DNA of 64,000 bases from Rubeoparvulum massiliense (GTDB lineage Bacteria > Bacillota > Bacilli > Rubeoparvulales > Rubeoparvulaceae): positions 766,503 to 830,502 of the forward strand of contig NZ_CVPE01000006.1 of assembly GCF_001049895.1 (NCBI RefSeq), in the 5' to 3' direction. The translations under genes and the position numbers were made by a program. Shown piece after piece: positions 8,096 to 15,531 of the stretch (its first letter is position 1; every line of letters begins with the position of its first letter). Under the pieces are notes generated by a model that did no database searches, was not told the origin of the DNA, and worked only from the letters and a program-made list of their open reading frames with translations.

Positions 8096-9574
8096 TCAAT
8101 CCTCTTCATGCTCTGTTTTTTTCAAGTTTTTAATCGCTTGTTGAATCGTTTGATATACAACACGGGCAACCAAGCAGCCTAGCGGTGTAATGGGCCCACC
8201 ATAGGGAAGATGGCGCCCTTGCTGGGTTGCTGCTACTACCAAGCTATCAGTGGCTGTACCAGTAGCAGGTTCCCCTGTCTTATAATCGACTACGCCTGCA
8301 TCATGTACTGCCTTCACCTTGGCCTCTGTAGCTGTCATCATCACCTGCACCAGCGCTTCATCAGGGAGATGACCATCGATAAAGATCCATGTGTTGATGG
8401 TCCCAACCCCTTCTGGCTCACTTAGATGTTCGTCTACATTCGCGATATTCAAAGCTCTCCCTACGCCTGCTGTGGTATAGCAGCGGACTGTGATCCCATC
8501 ATCGCACAAGGTTTGCGTAACAACCTGTTCAACTGAGACTGCTGTCATCATCCCCACTGTCTCATGCTCAGCACAGCCCAATTGGTGGATGAATTGAAGC
8601 ATATCCTCATCTGGATGGGCACAATGATATTGGAGGGGAACACGCCAATTGACAAAATCCGTACGCCAGCCTATCCCTGCACCTAAAACACCGGAGGAAA
8701 GGGTACGAAGAGCTTGAGGTGCTTCGACCCATACATAATCAGCTGTAATCTTCTCCTTGAGTTGCTCAAGCTTCCAATCGATGCTCAGCTTATCATGGAG
8801 TGTGGGTAAGATGGTAATCTGCGGTCGCGGTTGAGTAGGATGTTCATCCCGTTGCAATTGCACCTCATAAATGGCTTGAAAACGACTGACATCCACCACA
8901 TTACTTGGTTTGTCGTGGATCACAGCTCTTCCATCATGGAGTAAAAGCAAGCGATCACAATAGAGACTAGCTAGATTAATGTCATGAAAAATGGCAACAA
9001 TGGTCATCTCCTTCTCCCGTGACCATTGATGGAGGAGATTGAGCATCCCCACTTGATGGTGAATATCCAAATGGTTTGTCGGTTCATCTAGTAAAAGAAT
9101 CCGTGGTTGTTGAGCAAGGGCACGAGCCAAAAAGACCCGCTGACGTTCGCCACCACTCAATTGATCCAAGGTCCATTGGCGAAATTGCCATACATCTGCC
9201 ACTTCCATGGCCTGTTGAACAATGGCTTCATCCTGCTCCTGCCAGGAATGAAAAAGTCCACGCTGATAAGGATATCTTCCCATCGCCACCGTCTCTTGCA
9301 CGGAGTATTGAAAGGTGGTGGAAGAGATTTGGGGCAACACAGCGATCAACTGGGCTAAACGCCGTGGGGAATACGTAGTCAGAGCTCGATTAGCCACCTG
9401 AATCGTTCCCTTGGCAACAGGGAGGAGACCGGAGATCATTTTGAGCAATGTTGTTTTCCCGCTACCATTGGGACCAAGGATCCCTAAAATCTCCCCGGAA
9501 TCAACCTGAAAGGAGAGATCCTTCACAATGATATGTTCATCATAGCCTCCACTAACATTCTCCACCTTAATCAA
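8096..9574 (-). CDS. btuD: Corrinoid ABC transporter ATPase fused to CbiZ amidohydrolase
   Basis: The 492-residue product joins two enzymes. Residues 1 to about 255 are a FecE/BtuD-type ATPase with Walker A (GPNGSGKTT), signature (LSGGERQRVFLARAL) and Walker B (ILLLDEPTNHLD). The C-terminal part (about 275-492) matches CbiZ, adenosylcobinamide amidohydrolase, with segments such as GVLGAGIGW and TAVSVEQ. CbiZ removes the aminopropanol arm from cobinamide so it can re-enter adenosylcobalamin synthesis. The start is taken as TTG at 9574: AAAGGAGGG lies 8 bases upstream and TTG overlaps the TGA of the permease gene as TTGA. Longer frames from upstream lack an initiation site. The fusion ties salvage chemistry to uptake. 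Confidence 0.88.
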   Translation of the reverse strand: MIKVENVSGGYDEHIIVKDLSFQVDSGEILGILGPNGSGKTTLLKMISGLLPVAKGTIQVANRALTTYSPRRLAQLIAVLPQISSTTFQYSVQETVAMGRYPYQRGLFHSWQEQDEAIVQQAMEVADVWQFRQWTLDQLSGGERQRVFLARALAQQPRILLLDEPTNHLDIHHQVGMLNLLHQWSREKEMTIVAIFHDINLASLYCDRLLLLHDGRAVIHDKPSNVVDVSRFQAIYEVQLQRDEHPTQPRPQITILPTLHDKLSIDWKLEQLKEKITADYVWVEAPQALRTLSSGVLGAGIGWRTDFVNWRVPLQYHCAHPDEDMLQFIHQLGCAEHETVGMMTAVSVEQVVTQTLCDDGITVRCYTTAGVGRALNIANVDEHLSEPEGVGTINTWIFIDGHLPDEALVQVMMTATEAKVKAVHDAGVVDYKTGEPATGTATDSLVVAATQQGRHLPYGGPITPLGCLVARVVYQTIQQAIKNLKKTEHEED

Positions 9575-10623
9575 CCTTGTCTCCCTCCTTTCGTACGATG
9601 ACGATACAGAATATAGGCAAAGACAGGTGCGCCAATCAAGGCGGTGATGACACCTACTGGCAGAGTTCGAGGTGAAATGATGGTACGAGCAAGTAGATCC
9701 GCGAGGATGAGAAAGCTGCCTCCAAATAGAGCCGAGAGGGGTAAAAGTTGGCGATGATCTGCTCCCCAAATCAAACGTACCATATGCGGAATAACCAGCC
9801 CCACAAAACCAATGGTGCCTGCAACAGCTACCGCAGCCCCTGTCATAATTGAAGCGGCGATCATAATGAGTAGCTTACGACGTTGGGTATGAACGCCTAA
9901 CTGCTGTGCTGTTTCCTCACCGAAGGTGAGAAGATTTAATTCCTGTGTATTGAACATGAGAAGTATGGACCCCAAGATAAAAAATGGCAGGATCAAGGAG
10001 ACATAAGTCCATCCCCGCATGGAGACGCTTCCCATAAGCCAAGTGATAATCTGGCGTAACTCATCACCGGAAAGGGCGACCGTTAAAGAGAGTAATGAGC
10101 CTAGAAACGAGCTAAAAATAATCCCTGTTAGAATAATGGTCTCCATCGCCATATTTCGTTGTACCAGTCGAGCAAAAAAGAGAACCAAGAGCATGGTAAT
10201 AAACCCTGCAGCAATGGCAATTAACGGCAAGGTAAATGCCCCAAGCAATGGAAGCTGCCACGCAAAGTAGATGACCAATACAGCACCCAGTGCAGAACCC
10301 GAAGAGATCCCTAATGTATATGGATCAGCGAGGGGATTACGAAGTAAGCCTTGGAAGGCTGCACCTGCCATGGACAATGCCGATCCCACCAAGAAAGCCA
10401 AGGTGACACGAGGTAAACGAACATCCCATACGATGGAATCATAGGTTGCCTCTGAAGGTGTCGGTCCCCCTGACAGAAGATGATGAGATATCACCTTACT
10501 GATCTCGTTAAGAGGGATGGTGACACTCCCAAGACTGATACCGAGGAAAAAGCTGAGTGTCACCACGAGGGTAGCGATTAAATATGGCGTAACCCTGATT
10601 CTCTTTCTATTGATTTTACTCAT
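9571..10623 (-). CDS. btuC: Corrinoid ABC transporter permease, BtuC/FecCD family
   Basis: The product (350 aa) has about ten membrane helices and family motifs including RLPRVTLAFLVGSALSMAGAAFQGLLRNPLADPYT split across its first third and GTIGFVGLVIPHMVR near the C terminus. It forms the membrane channel for the BtuF-BtuD system. I chose the ATG at 10623, which overlaps the end of btuF (ATGAGTAA), rather than the upstream in-frame start at 10668, because overlap suggests translational coupling. Neither start has a strong ribosome binding site. Confidence 0.88.
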   Translation of the reverse strand: MSKINRKRIRVTPYLIATLVVTLSFFLGISLGSVTIPLNEISKVISHHLLSGGPTPSEATYDSIVWDVRLPRVTLAFLVGSALSMAGAAFQGLLRNPLADPYTLGISSGSALGAVLVIYFAWQLPLLGAFTLPLIAIAAGFITMLLVLFFARLVQRNMAMETIILTGIIFSSFLGSLLSLTVALSGDELRQIITWLMGSVSMRGWTYVSLILPFFILGSILLMFNTQELNLLTFGEETAQQLGVHTQRRKLLIMIAASIMTGAAVAVAGTIGFVGLVIPHMVRLIWGADHRQLLPLSALFGGSFLILADLLARTIISPRTLPVGVITALIGAPVFAYILYRHRTKGGRQG

Positions 10624-11593
10624 TGAACAACTGAGGATAGAGAACCTTTGCCATCTCGATGACACCATCCACGAGACGAGGACCAGGACGAGTCACCATA
10701 TCACTATCCACATCATAGACTTGGCCTGATTGAATGGCTGGAATATGCCCCCACCCAGTACGGGCAAGGATCAATTCCTTTGCATTGGGAACATAATAGC
10801 CATAAGTACTTAAGATGATATCAGGCTGACGAACAATGACATCCTCTTCATTCAATTGGAACCAACCAGCTTGATCTCCTGCAATATTATTTGCATGTAA
10901 TAGTTTCAACATCTCATCAATGAAGGTACCACTGCCTGCTGTGTATAAGTCCTCAGAGATTTCAACCCAGACCTTGGGACGTTCATTTTCTGGAATGGAA
11001 GCTGCTTTTTTCTCAATTTCTGCAAATTGCTCCTTCATGCTAGTGACCAGTTGCTCCCCCTCTGTAGGTTCACCAATGGCCTGTGCTACCATTTCGATGG
11101 AGCGGTATACCTCATCAAAGGAGGTTGCGTCATTAACCACCACCACATTGATCCCCGCTTGTCGCAATTGCTCTAGCCCATCTGCCCATGCCGTTGCACT
11201 AGATTGATGAGCGAAGACCAAATCAGGTGCTAATGCCATGATCCCTTCAATATTGAGATCGATTCCTCCGATCTTCGTAATGGAAGTTACCTCTTCAGGA
11301 TAGTTATCCCAATCAGAGACACCCACCACCTTGGAACCTGCGCCTAGCGCAAAGAGAATCTCTGTGTTACTAGGAATGGTGGAAACAATTCTCTTTGGCT
11401 CCTGTTCAATCACAAGCTTTTGATCTAGCGCATCTGTTATCTCTACAGGTGTCCATGCTTCTGATTCTACTGCAGGCTGAGCTTCTTTTGGTTGATCAGC
11501 CGTAGTGCTTTCTCCATTACTTCCACAGCCAGGAAGCCAGACAAGTGTCATCATCAGCAATAATACTAGGCCTAACCAGTATCGCTTCTTCAT
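10616..11593 (-). CDS. btuF: Corrinoid-binding lipoprotein, BtuF-like
   Basis: The 325-residue protein has a lipoprotein signal with lipobox LPGC (Cys23) followed by a polar linker, then the two-lobed class III solute-binding fold seen in BtuF and siderophore-binding proteins. Typical segments are KRIVSTIPSNTEILFALGAG and VVGVSDWDNYP in the N-terminal lobe and RPGPRLVDG near the C terminus. The cobalamin riboswitch in its leader and CbiZ in the operon point to cobalamin or cobinamide instead of a siderophore. GAGGAGG precedes the ATG. Confidence 0.87.
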   Translation of the reverse strand: MKKRYWLGLVLLLMMTLVWLPGCGSNGESTTADQPKEAQPAVESEAWTPVEITDALDQKLVIEQEPKRIVSTIPSNTEILFALGAGSKVVGVSDWDNYPEEVTSITKIGGIDLNIEGIMALAPDLVFAHQSSATAWADGLEQLRQAGINVVVVNDATSFDEVYRSIEMVAQAIGEPTEGEQLVTSMKEQFAEIEKKAASIPENERPKVWVEISEDLYTAGSGTFIDEMLKLLHANNIAGDQAGWFQLNEEDVIVRQPDIILSTYGYYVPNAKELILARTGWGHIPAIQSGQVYDVDSDMVTRPGPRLVDGVIEMAKVLYPQLFNE

Positions 11594-11617
11594 AAAAATC
11601 CTCCTCTACCTATTAAA

Positions 11618-11643
11618 TAAAAAAAGTTCTCCTCGAGGAGAAC
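11618..11643 (-). terminator. Attenuator terminator in the btuF leader
   Basis: On the minus strand the perfect palindrome GTTCTCCTCGAGGAGAAC is followed by seven T residues. It lies between the cobalamin riboswitch and the btuF start, the expected position for a transcription-termination expression platform: cobalamin bound means terminator on, uptake genes off. Confidence 0.85.
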
Positions 11644-11744
11644 AGGGTGTCACCATCTCTTGCAAAAGCATCTCATGATGCTAGTTTTGCAAAGCTTTTT
11701 ATGGCAGTCACCTGTATCACCTTTTCCTCGAAGGATTCACAGAG

Positions 11745-11912
11745 CTGGTAAGGCAGGTCTCCTGACTTACGCTTAGCGAGAATACTCACCTTCCCATCCT
11801 TTATGGACAGTGGCATTTGGAGCATCTCTAGCGTATACAGTGGCGGGACCGTGTAGGAATTACACCTACTTCCCTTTTAACATTCATATCGAATGACCTT
11901 ACCACAAAGCTA
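11745..11912 (-). promoter_or_regulatory. Cobalamin (B12) riboswitch
   Basis: Reading the minus strand, the aptamer contains the B12-class core: the CCCGCCACTGT segment (complement of about 11837-11848) and, downstream, GTAAGTCAGGAGACCTGCC (complement of 11752-11770), the hallmark 3' B12-box region. The 168-base element is followed by the attenuator at 11618-11643. It lies between the ecfT stop and btuF, so it controls btuF-btuC-btuD/cbiZ and makes these a separate transcription unit from the ECF genes. Confidence 0.93.
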
Positions 11913-11940
11913 TCGATTTCTTTCTTTAGTATAACTGATC

Positions 11941-12771
11941 CTATACACGATAGTCTAATAGAATCCCAAAGTGACTAGGATGAATCCTCGCAACATATAC
12001 GAGAGCAACAAAGATGATCAGCATGAGCAATGCTCCTAGCCATTCATAGGTTCGCCAGCCAGGGGACCGATAGAAACGATGCTGCTTATTACGAAAACGG
12101 AACCCTTTACTATCTAAGGCATTCGCCATTAACTGCACACGCTTCAAGGTATTAATGATCAAGGGAACAAAGAGACGACTGTAGTTTTTCAGCTTCTCCT
12201 TCCAGTCACCTTCTTCAAATTGTAATCCTCGTACCATTTGCGCTTCCTTAATTACCTGTAAATCATGCTTCAGCATTGGGATAAAACGGATCACTAAGGA
12301 TAGTAAATAGCTGATAGAGAATGGGATTCCTATACCACGTAGGGCAATCACCAGCTGCCGAGAGGAGGTTGTATAAAAATAAAATATCGAAAGCAGGACG
12401 ATATTCATTATTCGTAGACCCATACCAAATGCCCAGGCTACCCCTATATCGGTGATGGTCAGCTCATACATTACTACGGGCAACTGCCAGCGAACTAGCA
12501 CCGCTCCTTCATGGATAAAAGGAAGCCAGAGGATTCCTGTCATAACGCCACCGATAATACCTAAAACAAGATAGAGAAAAAAGAGTGAGCGCTTCCACCC
12601 TAGATATGTAACGAGGATCAAGTTACAGAAAAAGAGAGTAAGCTGCACATAGGGCGCTTGAAAGACAAAGGGTAACAAGCTTAAAAAAAGAAAAAGCAGC
12701 ATCTTTAAGCTAGGATGGATCTTTGTTGGTATGGAAGAACCTCCTTGTAGCATCTCAACCTGAGGTTCCAT
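11941..12771 (-). CDS. ecfT: ECF transporter T component (EcfT)
   Basis: The 276-residue membrane protein has five to six helices and the two cytosolic coupling motifs of EcfT: AQMVRGLQFEEG and ANALDSKGFRF (variants of the family Ala-Arg-Gly signatures). These contact the ATPase dimer. I start it at the ATG at 12771, which has AAGGAAGGG five bases upstream; this overlaps the end of the upstream ecfA gene by 17 bases. It joins the substrate-specific S subunit to EcfA1/A2. Confidence 0.87.
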   Translation of the reverse strand: MEPQVEMLQGGSSIPTKIHPSLKMLLFLFLSLLPFVFQAPYVQLTLFFCNLILVTYLGWKRSLFFLYLVLGIIGGVMTGILWLPFIHEGAVLVRWQLPVVMYELTITDIGVAWAFGMGLRIMNIVLLSIFYFYTTSSRQLVIALRGIGIPFSISYLLSLVIRFIPMLKHDLQVIKEAQMVRGLQFEEGDWKEKLKNYSRLFVPLIINTLKRVQLMANALDSKGFRFRNKQHRFYRSPGWRTYEWLGALLMLIIFVALVYVARIHPSHFGILLDYRV

Positions 12772-13600
12772 TGGAATCCCTTCCTTTCCATGCACGAAGC
12801 CACCATGCTTGCATCTCTACTAGATTCATGGGTAGTGGATCGATATGATATCGTAGGGCGAGCTGCACCAGTGTAGGAGGTTCAACCTGCGCCAATGCCA
12901 GTTTGTCTGGCTGCGCAAAGGCAGCTCGTGGGGTATCGTCTAAAACCACCTGCCCCTCATGAAGGACGATGACGCGCTTTGCATACTGAGCAACCAGCTC
13001 CATGTCATGAGTGATGAAGAGAATGGCATGTCCCTTCTGATGAAGCTCATCGACCACCTGCATTAATTGACGGGCGCCCCAATAATCTAAGCCTGTCGTT
13101 GGTTCATCTAATACGATCAAGCGTGGCTCCATGGCGAGAATGGAGGCGACAGCTATTTTTTGCCGTTCTCCACGACCGAGAAAGAATGGCGCTTCATGAC
13201 GAAGATTCTCTAAATGAACAGCTTGGAGGGCGGCTGTTACACGTCTTTCAATCTCCTCATTTGACAATCCTAAATTCTTCGGACCATAGGCCACTTCTTC
13301 TTCAATGGTCGATTGGAAAATCTGATGATCAGGATTCTGATAGCAATAGCCAACAGAAGATGCTACTTGTGCAAGCTTTAGCTCCTCACTCGCTTTACCC
13401 TCAATAAATACGTGACCTGTGGTAGGCTGATATAAACTATTGAAATGCTTTGCAAGCGTTGTTTTCCCAGATCCATTACCGCCGATCAAGGCGATGAATT
13501 CCCCTGGGTAGATGGAAAGTGAAATGCCATGAAGTACTCCCGTTCCTTCTGAAGAATAATGGTAGTGTACATTCTCTAGCCTCACAATGGGTTCCATCAC
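12755..13600 (-). CDS. ecfA2: ECF transporter ATPase EcfA2
   Basis: The 281-residue ATPase has Walker A (GGNGSGKTT), Q-loop (YCYQNPDHQIF, diagnostic of ECF ATPases), Walker B (LIVLDEPTTGLD) and H-loop (FITHDMEL). The ABC signature is unusual: FFLGRGERQKIAVAS in place of LSGGQ, so its half of the composite ATP site may be weak or specialised. Its start overlaps the preceding ecfA1 gene by four bases (ATGA). It should pair with EcfA1. Confidence 0.9.
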   Translation of the reverse strand: MMEPIVRLENVHYHYSSEGTGVLHGISLSIYPGEFIALIGGNGSGKTTLAKHFNSLYQPTTGHVFIEGKASEELKLAQVASSVGYCYQNPDHQIFQSTIEEEVAYGPKNLGLSNEEIERRVTAALQAVHLENLRHEAPFFLGRGERQKIAVASILAMEPRLIVLDEPTTGLDYWGARQLMQVVDELHQKGHAILFITHDMELVAQYAKRVIVLHEGQVVLDDTPRAAFAQPDKLALAQVEPPTLVQLALRYHIDPLPMNLVEMQAWWLRAWKGRDSNGTSG

Positions 13601-14424
13601 TTGACCTCCTTCCTGTCAGGAAGTAGAAGTTGATCCCATGCTTTCAATTCTGTTGGGAGCGGGCTATCACTAGGGATAATCTCTTGTTGAAGTAACCAAT
13701 GGTAGAACTGAAAGGGTTCTGGTATAGTCAATCCTGATTCTTGCAAAAGTGTGGAATTTCTAAAATAACTGGCTGGCTCTAAGAAGAACTGCTCACGCCC
13801 CTGGTTAAGTAACATGATTCGATCAGCTACACCTGCGATCTCTTCGAGCGCATGGGTTGCGATGAGTATGGTCATCCCCGTTACTTTCAAACGTTTAACA
13901 AGTTCAAAAATCTGCTTTGCTCCAGCAGGATCTAATTCCGACGTTGGCTCATCTAATAGTAGAATCTCTGGTTCCATCGCCAAAGCACTGGCAATAGCAA
14001 CCCGCTGCTTCTCCCCACCAGATAAGTTAAAGGGGGACCGGTGCTCAAATCCTGATAATCCTACCAAATCTAGAGCCTCTTTGATTCGACCTTCAATCCT
14101 CTCATCATTCCAACCTAGATTTTCTAGGGCGAAAGCAATCTCTTCTTCCACAGTCATGCCAAGAAATTGTGACTCCGGATCCTGAAAGACGATCCCCATG
14201 GAGCCATGCACTTCCACAGAGCCTTCTAATTCTCCATGGTAATTCGTAGGGATTAGATCAGCAATCGCAAGGAGAAGAGTGGATTTACCAGCACCAGAGG
14301 CACCTGTGATTGCCACGACCTCTCCTGAAGCGATGGTACATGTCAGATTTTGGAGCGCCCATGTTGTCATATCTTGGTACTTCCAGGATAAACCTTGAAC
14401 TATAATCATGGGCTTCATTTCCAT
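13597..14424 (-). CDS. ecfA1: ECF transporter ATPase EcfA1
   Basis: The 275-residue ATPase carries Walker A (GASGAGKST), the ECF-type Q-loop (VFQDPESQF), a canonical signature (LSGGEKQRVAIASAL), Walker B (ILLLDEPTSELD) and the H-loop (ATHALEE). It forms the heterodimer with EcfA2 and powers the ECF transporter. The canonical signature here, with a non-canonical one in EcfA2, suggests one dominant hydrolysis site. Confidence 0.9.
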   Translation of the reverse strand: MEMKPMIIVQGLSWKYQDMTTWALQNLTCTIASGEVVAITGASGAGKSTLLLAIADLIPTNYHGELEGSVEVHGSMGIVFQDPESQFLGMTVEEEIAFALENLGWNDERIEGRIKEALDLVGLSGFEHRSPFNLSGGEKQRVAIASALAMEPEILLLDEPTSELDPAGAKQIFELVKRLKVTGMTILIATHALEEIAGVADRIMLLNQGREQFFLEPASYFRNSTLLQESGLTIPEPFQFYHWLLQQEIIPSDSPLPTELKAWDQLLLPDRKEVK

Positions 14425-14451
14425 TCAAGTTCTCCCCTTCTCACACATCTT

Positions 14452-15009
14452 TTATTTCACTGAACGACCGCGATATAATCCTGAGCGCTTTACAAATGGG
14501 TATAAAAACTTAATAAGCACTGGTCCAAGGATGGCTGTGGCAAAAAACTGATTTAAAAAGATATTGGGGATTAAAAAAGCAGCGATGGCTGGTGAGGTTA
14601 AGCCTAACCATACATTGATATAAACAGATCCTGCAATGATAGCTGATGCAATCAAGGTAACAAATATGTAGTATTCAATCCAGCTTTTCTTCGTAGCTAA
14701 GGCAGGATGACTCACTGCTTTATATGCGATATATCCACCTAGAAAGTTCGTGATAAAGCCCAGGATCATGGCATGTGGTGGCATACCTGTAAACATGTCA
14801 TTGACTAAATTACCAAAAGCCAAGCCAATACTTCCAGGTAGACCAAAGAACATGCCAAATACAGGCTGTAAAGCATTGGCAGGTCGGATTGGCGTAGGGC
14901 CTATTTTCAAAGACGCAGTTATTAATAGTGTTACAGCATAGAGCGCTGCCGTTACCACTATCAAAACAAAGTCTACGTTACTCCATTTCTGATTTTTTCT
15001 CGTTGTCAT
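14452..15009 (-). CDS. ECF transporter S component, substrate uncertain
   Basis: The 185-residue protein has about five or six membrane helices and an N-terminal segment like other ECF S subunits (FVLIVVTAALYAVTLLI), followed by a Pro/Arg-rich loop (PTPIRPANALQP) and FGNLVNDMF. It leads the operon S-A1-A2-T, so the transporter is a dedicated group I type. The neighbouring cobalamin uptake genes make a corrinoid the first guess, but this operon has its own leader without a cobalamin aptamer. A queuosine-precursor or another vitamin is also possible. Substrate binding residues cannot be inferred. Confidence 0.8.
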   Translation of the reverse strand: MTTRKNQKWSNVDFVLIVVTAALYAVTLLITASLKIGPTPIRPANALQPVFGMFFGLPGSIGLAFGNLVNDMFTGMPPHAMILGFITNFLGGYIAYKAVSHPALATKKSWIEYYIFVTLIASAIIAGSVYINVWLGLTSPAIAAFLIPNIFLNQFFATAILGPVLIKFLYPFVKRSGLYRGRSVK

Positions 15010-15111
15010 ATTTGTACCATCTCCTCATCAATTACAAGTAAATAATTGCTATAAAAAAAGTAATACCCTACTATCTTAGTATTGTAAGTCATAGGTGACA
15101 ATAGTGATAGT

Positions 15112-15170
15112 AAAAAAGCATCCTCATAGGGGGATGCTTAAATCTTTCTTGTGATGATGATACCCCTATG
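15112..15170 (-). promoter_or_regulatory. Attenuator leader of the ECF operon (class unknown)
   Basis: On the minus strand GCATCC-CCCTATGA-GGATGC followed by six T residues forms a terminator (15112-15137). Upstream in the same RNA, CATAGGGG (complement of 15163-15170) is fully complementary to CCCCTATG, which is part of the terminator arm and loop (complement of 15125-15132). The two pairings compete or form a pseudoknot. This is typical of transcription attenuation. I do not recognise a known aptamer. Confidence 0.65.
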
Positions 15171-15219
15171 CTCCATAACACAATAGCCTGCCTTTCTAAG
15201 ATGTATAAGGATATTTATA

Positions 15220-15248
15220 ATATTACATTTCTATGTATATTTAGTCAA
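15220..15248 (-). promoter_or_regulatory. Predicted sigma-A promoter of the ECF operon
   Basis: The minus strand reads TTGACT, 17 bases, TAATAT, close to the sigma-A consensus and placed so that transcription begins just upstream of the attenuator leader. Confidence 0.6.
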
Positions 15249-15351
15249 TCTTATCTCTCAACACCTGATTTTCTAGATGATTCTGAGGTATGCCAATGAA
15301 TACCATGAAGATTTTTCTGTTTTATAACAGTTTAAATATTTAAAAAAGATC

Positions 15352-15380
15352 TTGACACAGTTTGTGAACTCTATTAATTT
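15352..15380 (+). promoter_or_regulatory. Predicted sigma-A promoter of the DASS transporter gene
   Basis: A consensus TTGACA at 15352-15357 is followed after 17 bases by TAATTT. The resulting 5' leader of roughly 140 bases before the TTG start contains a small hairpin (TCGCTTATGAAAGCGA) but no recognised regulatory element. Confidence 0.5.
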
Positions 15381-15531
15381 AATAGTATGACATTTTTTAT
15401 TATTTTTTGTCGAATATGATACGTTGATCGAAGGACAGTGTTACGACGCTCTTTGATTCAGTTCCAATCTTTATTTTCTGGGGCAATCGCTTATGAAAGC
15501 GAATACATTTTATTAATAGGAGGGATTCAGT

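Noticed and set aside
9571-9769. Longer N terminus for the BtuD-CbiZ fusion
   Set aside because: The extra residues lie in the permease coding region in another frame and have no ATPase character; TTG 9574 with a strong ribosome binding site fits.
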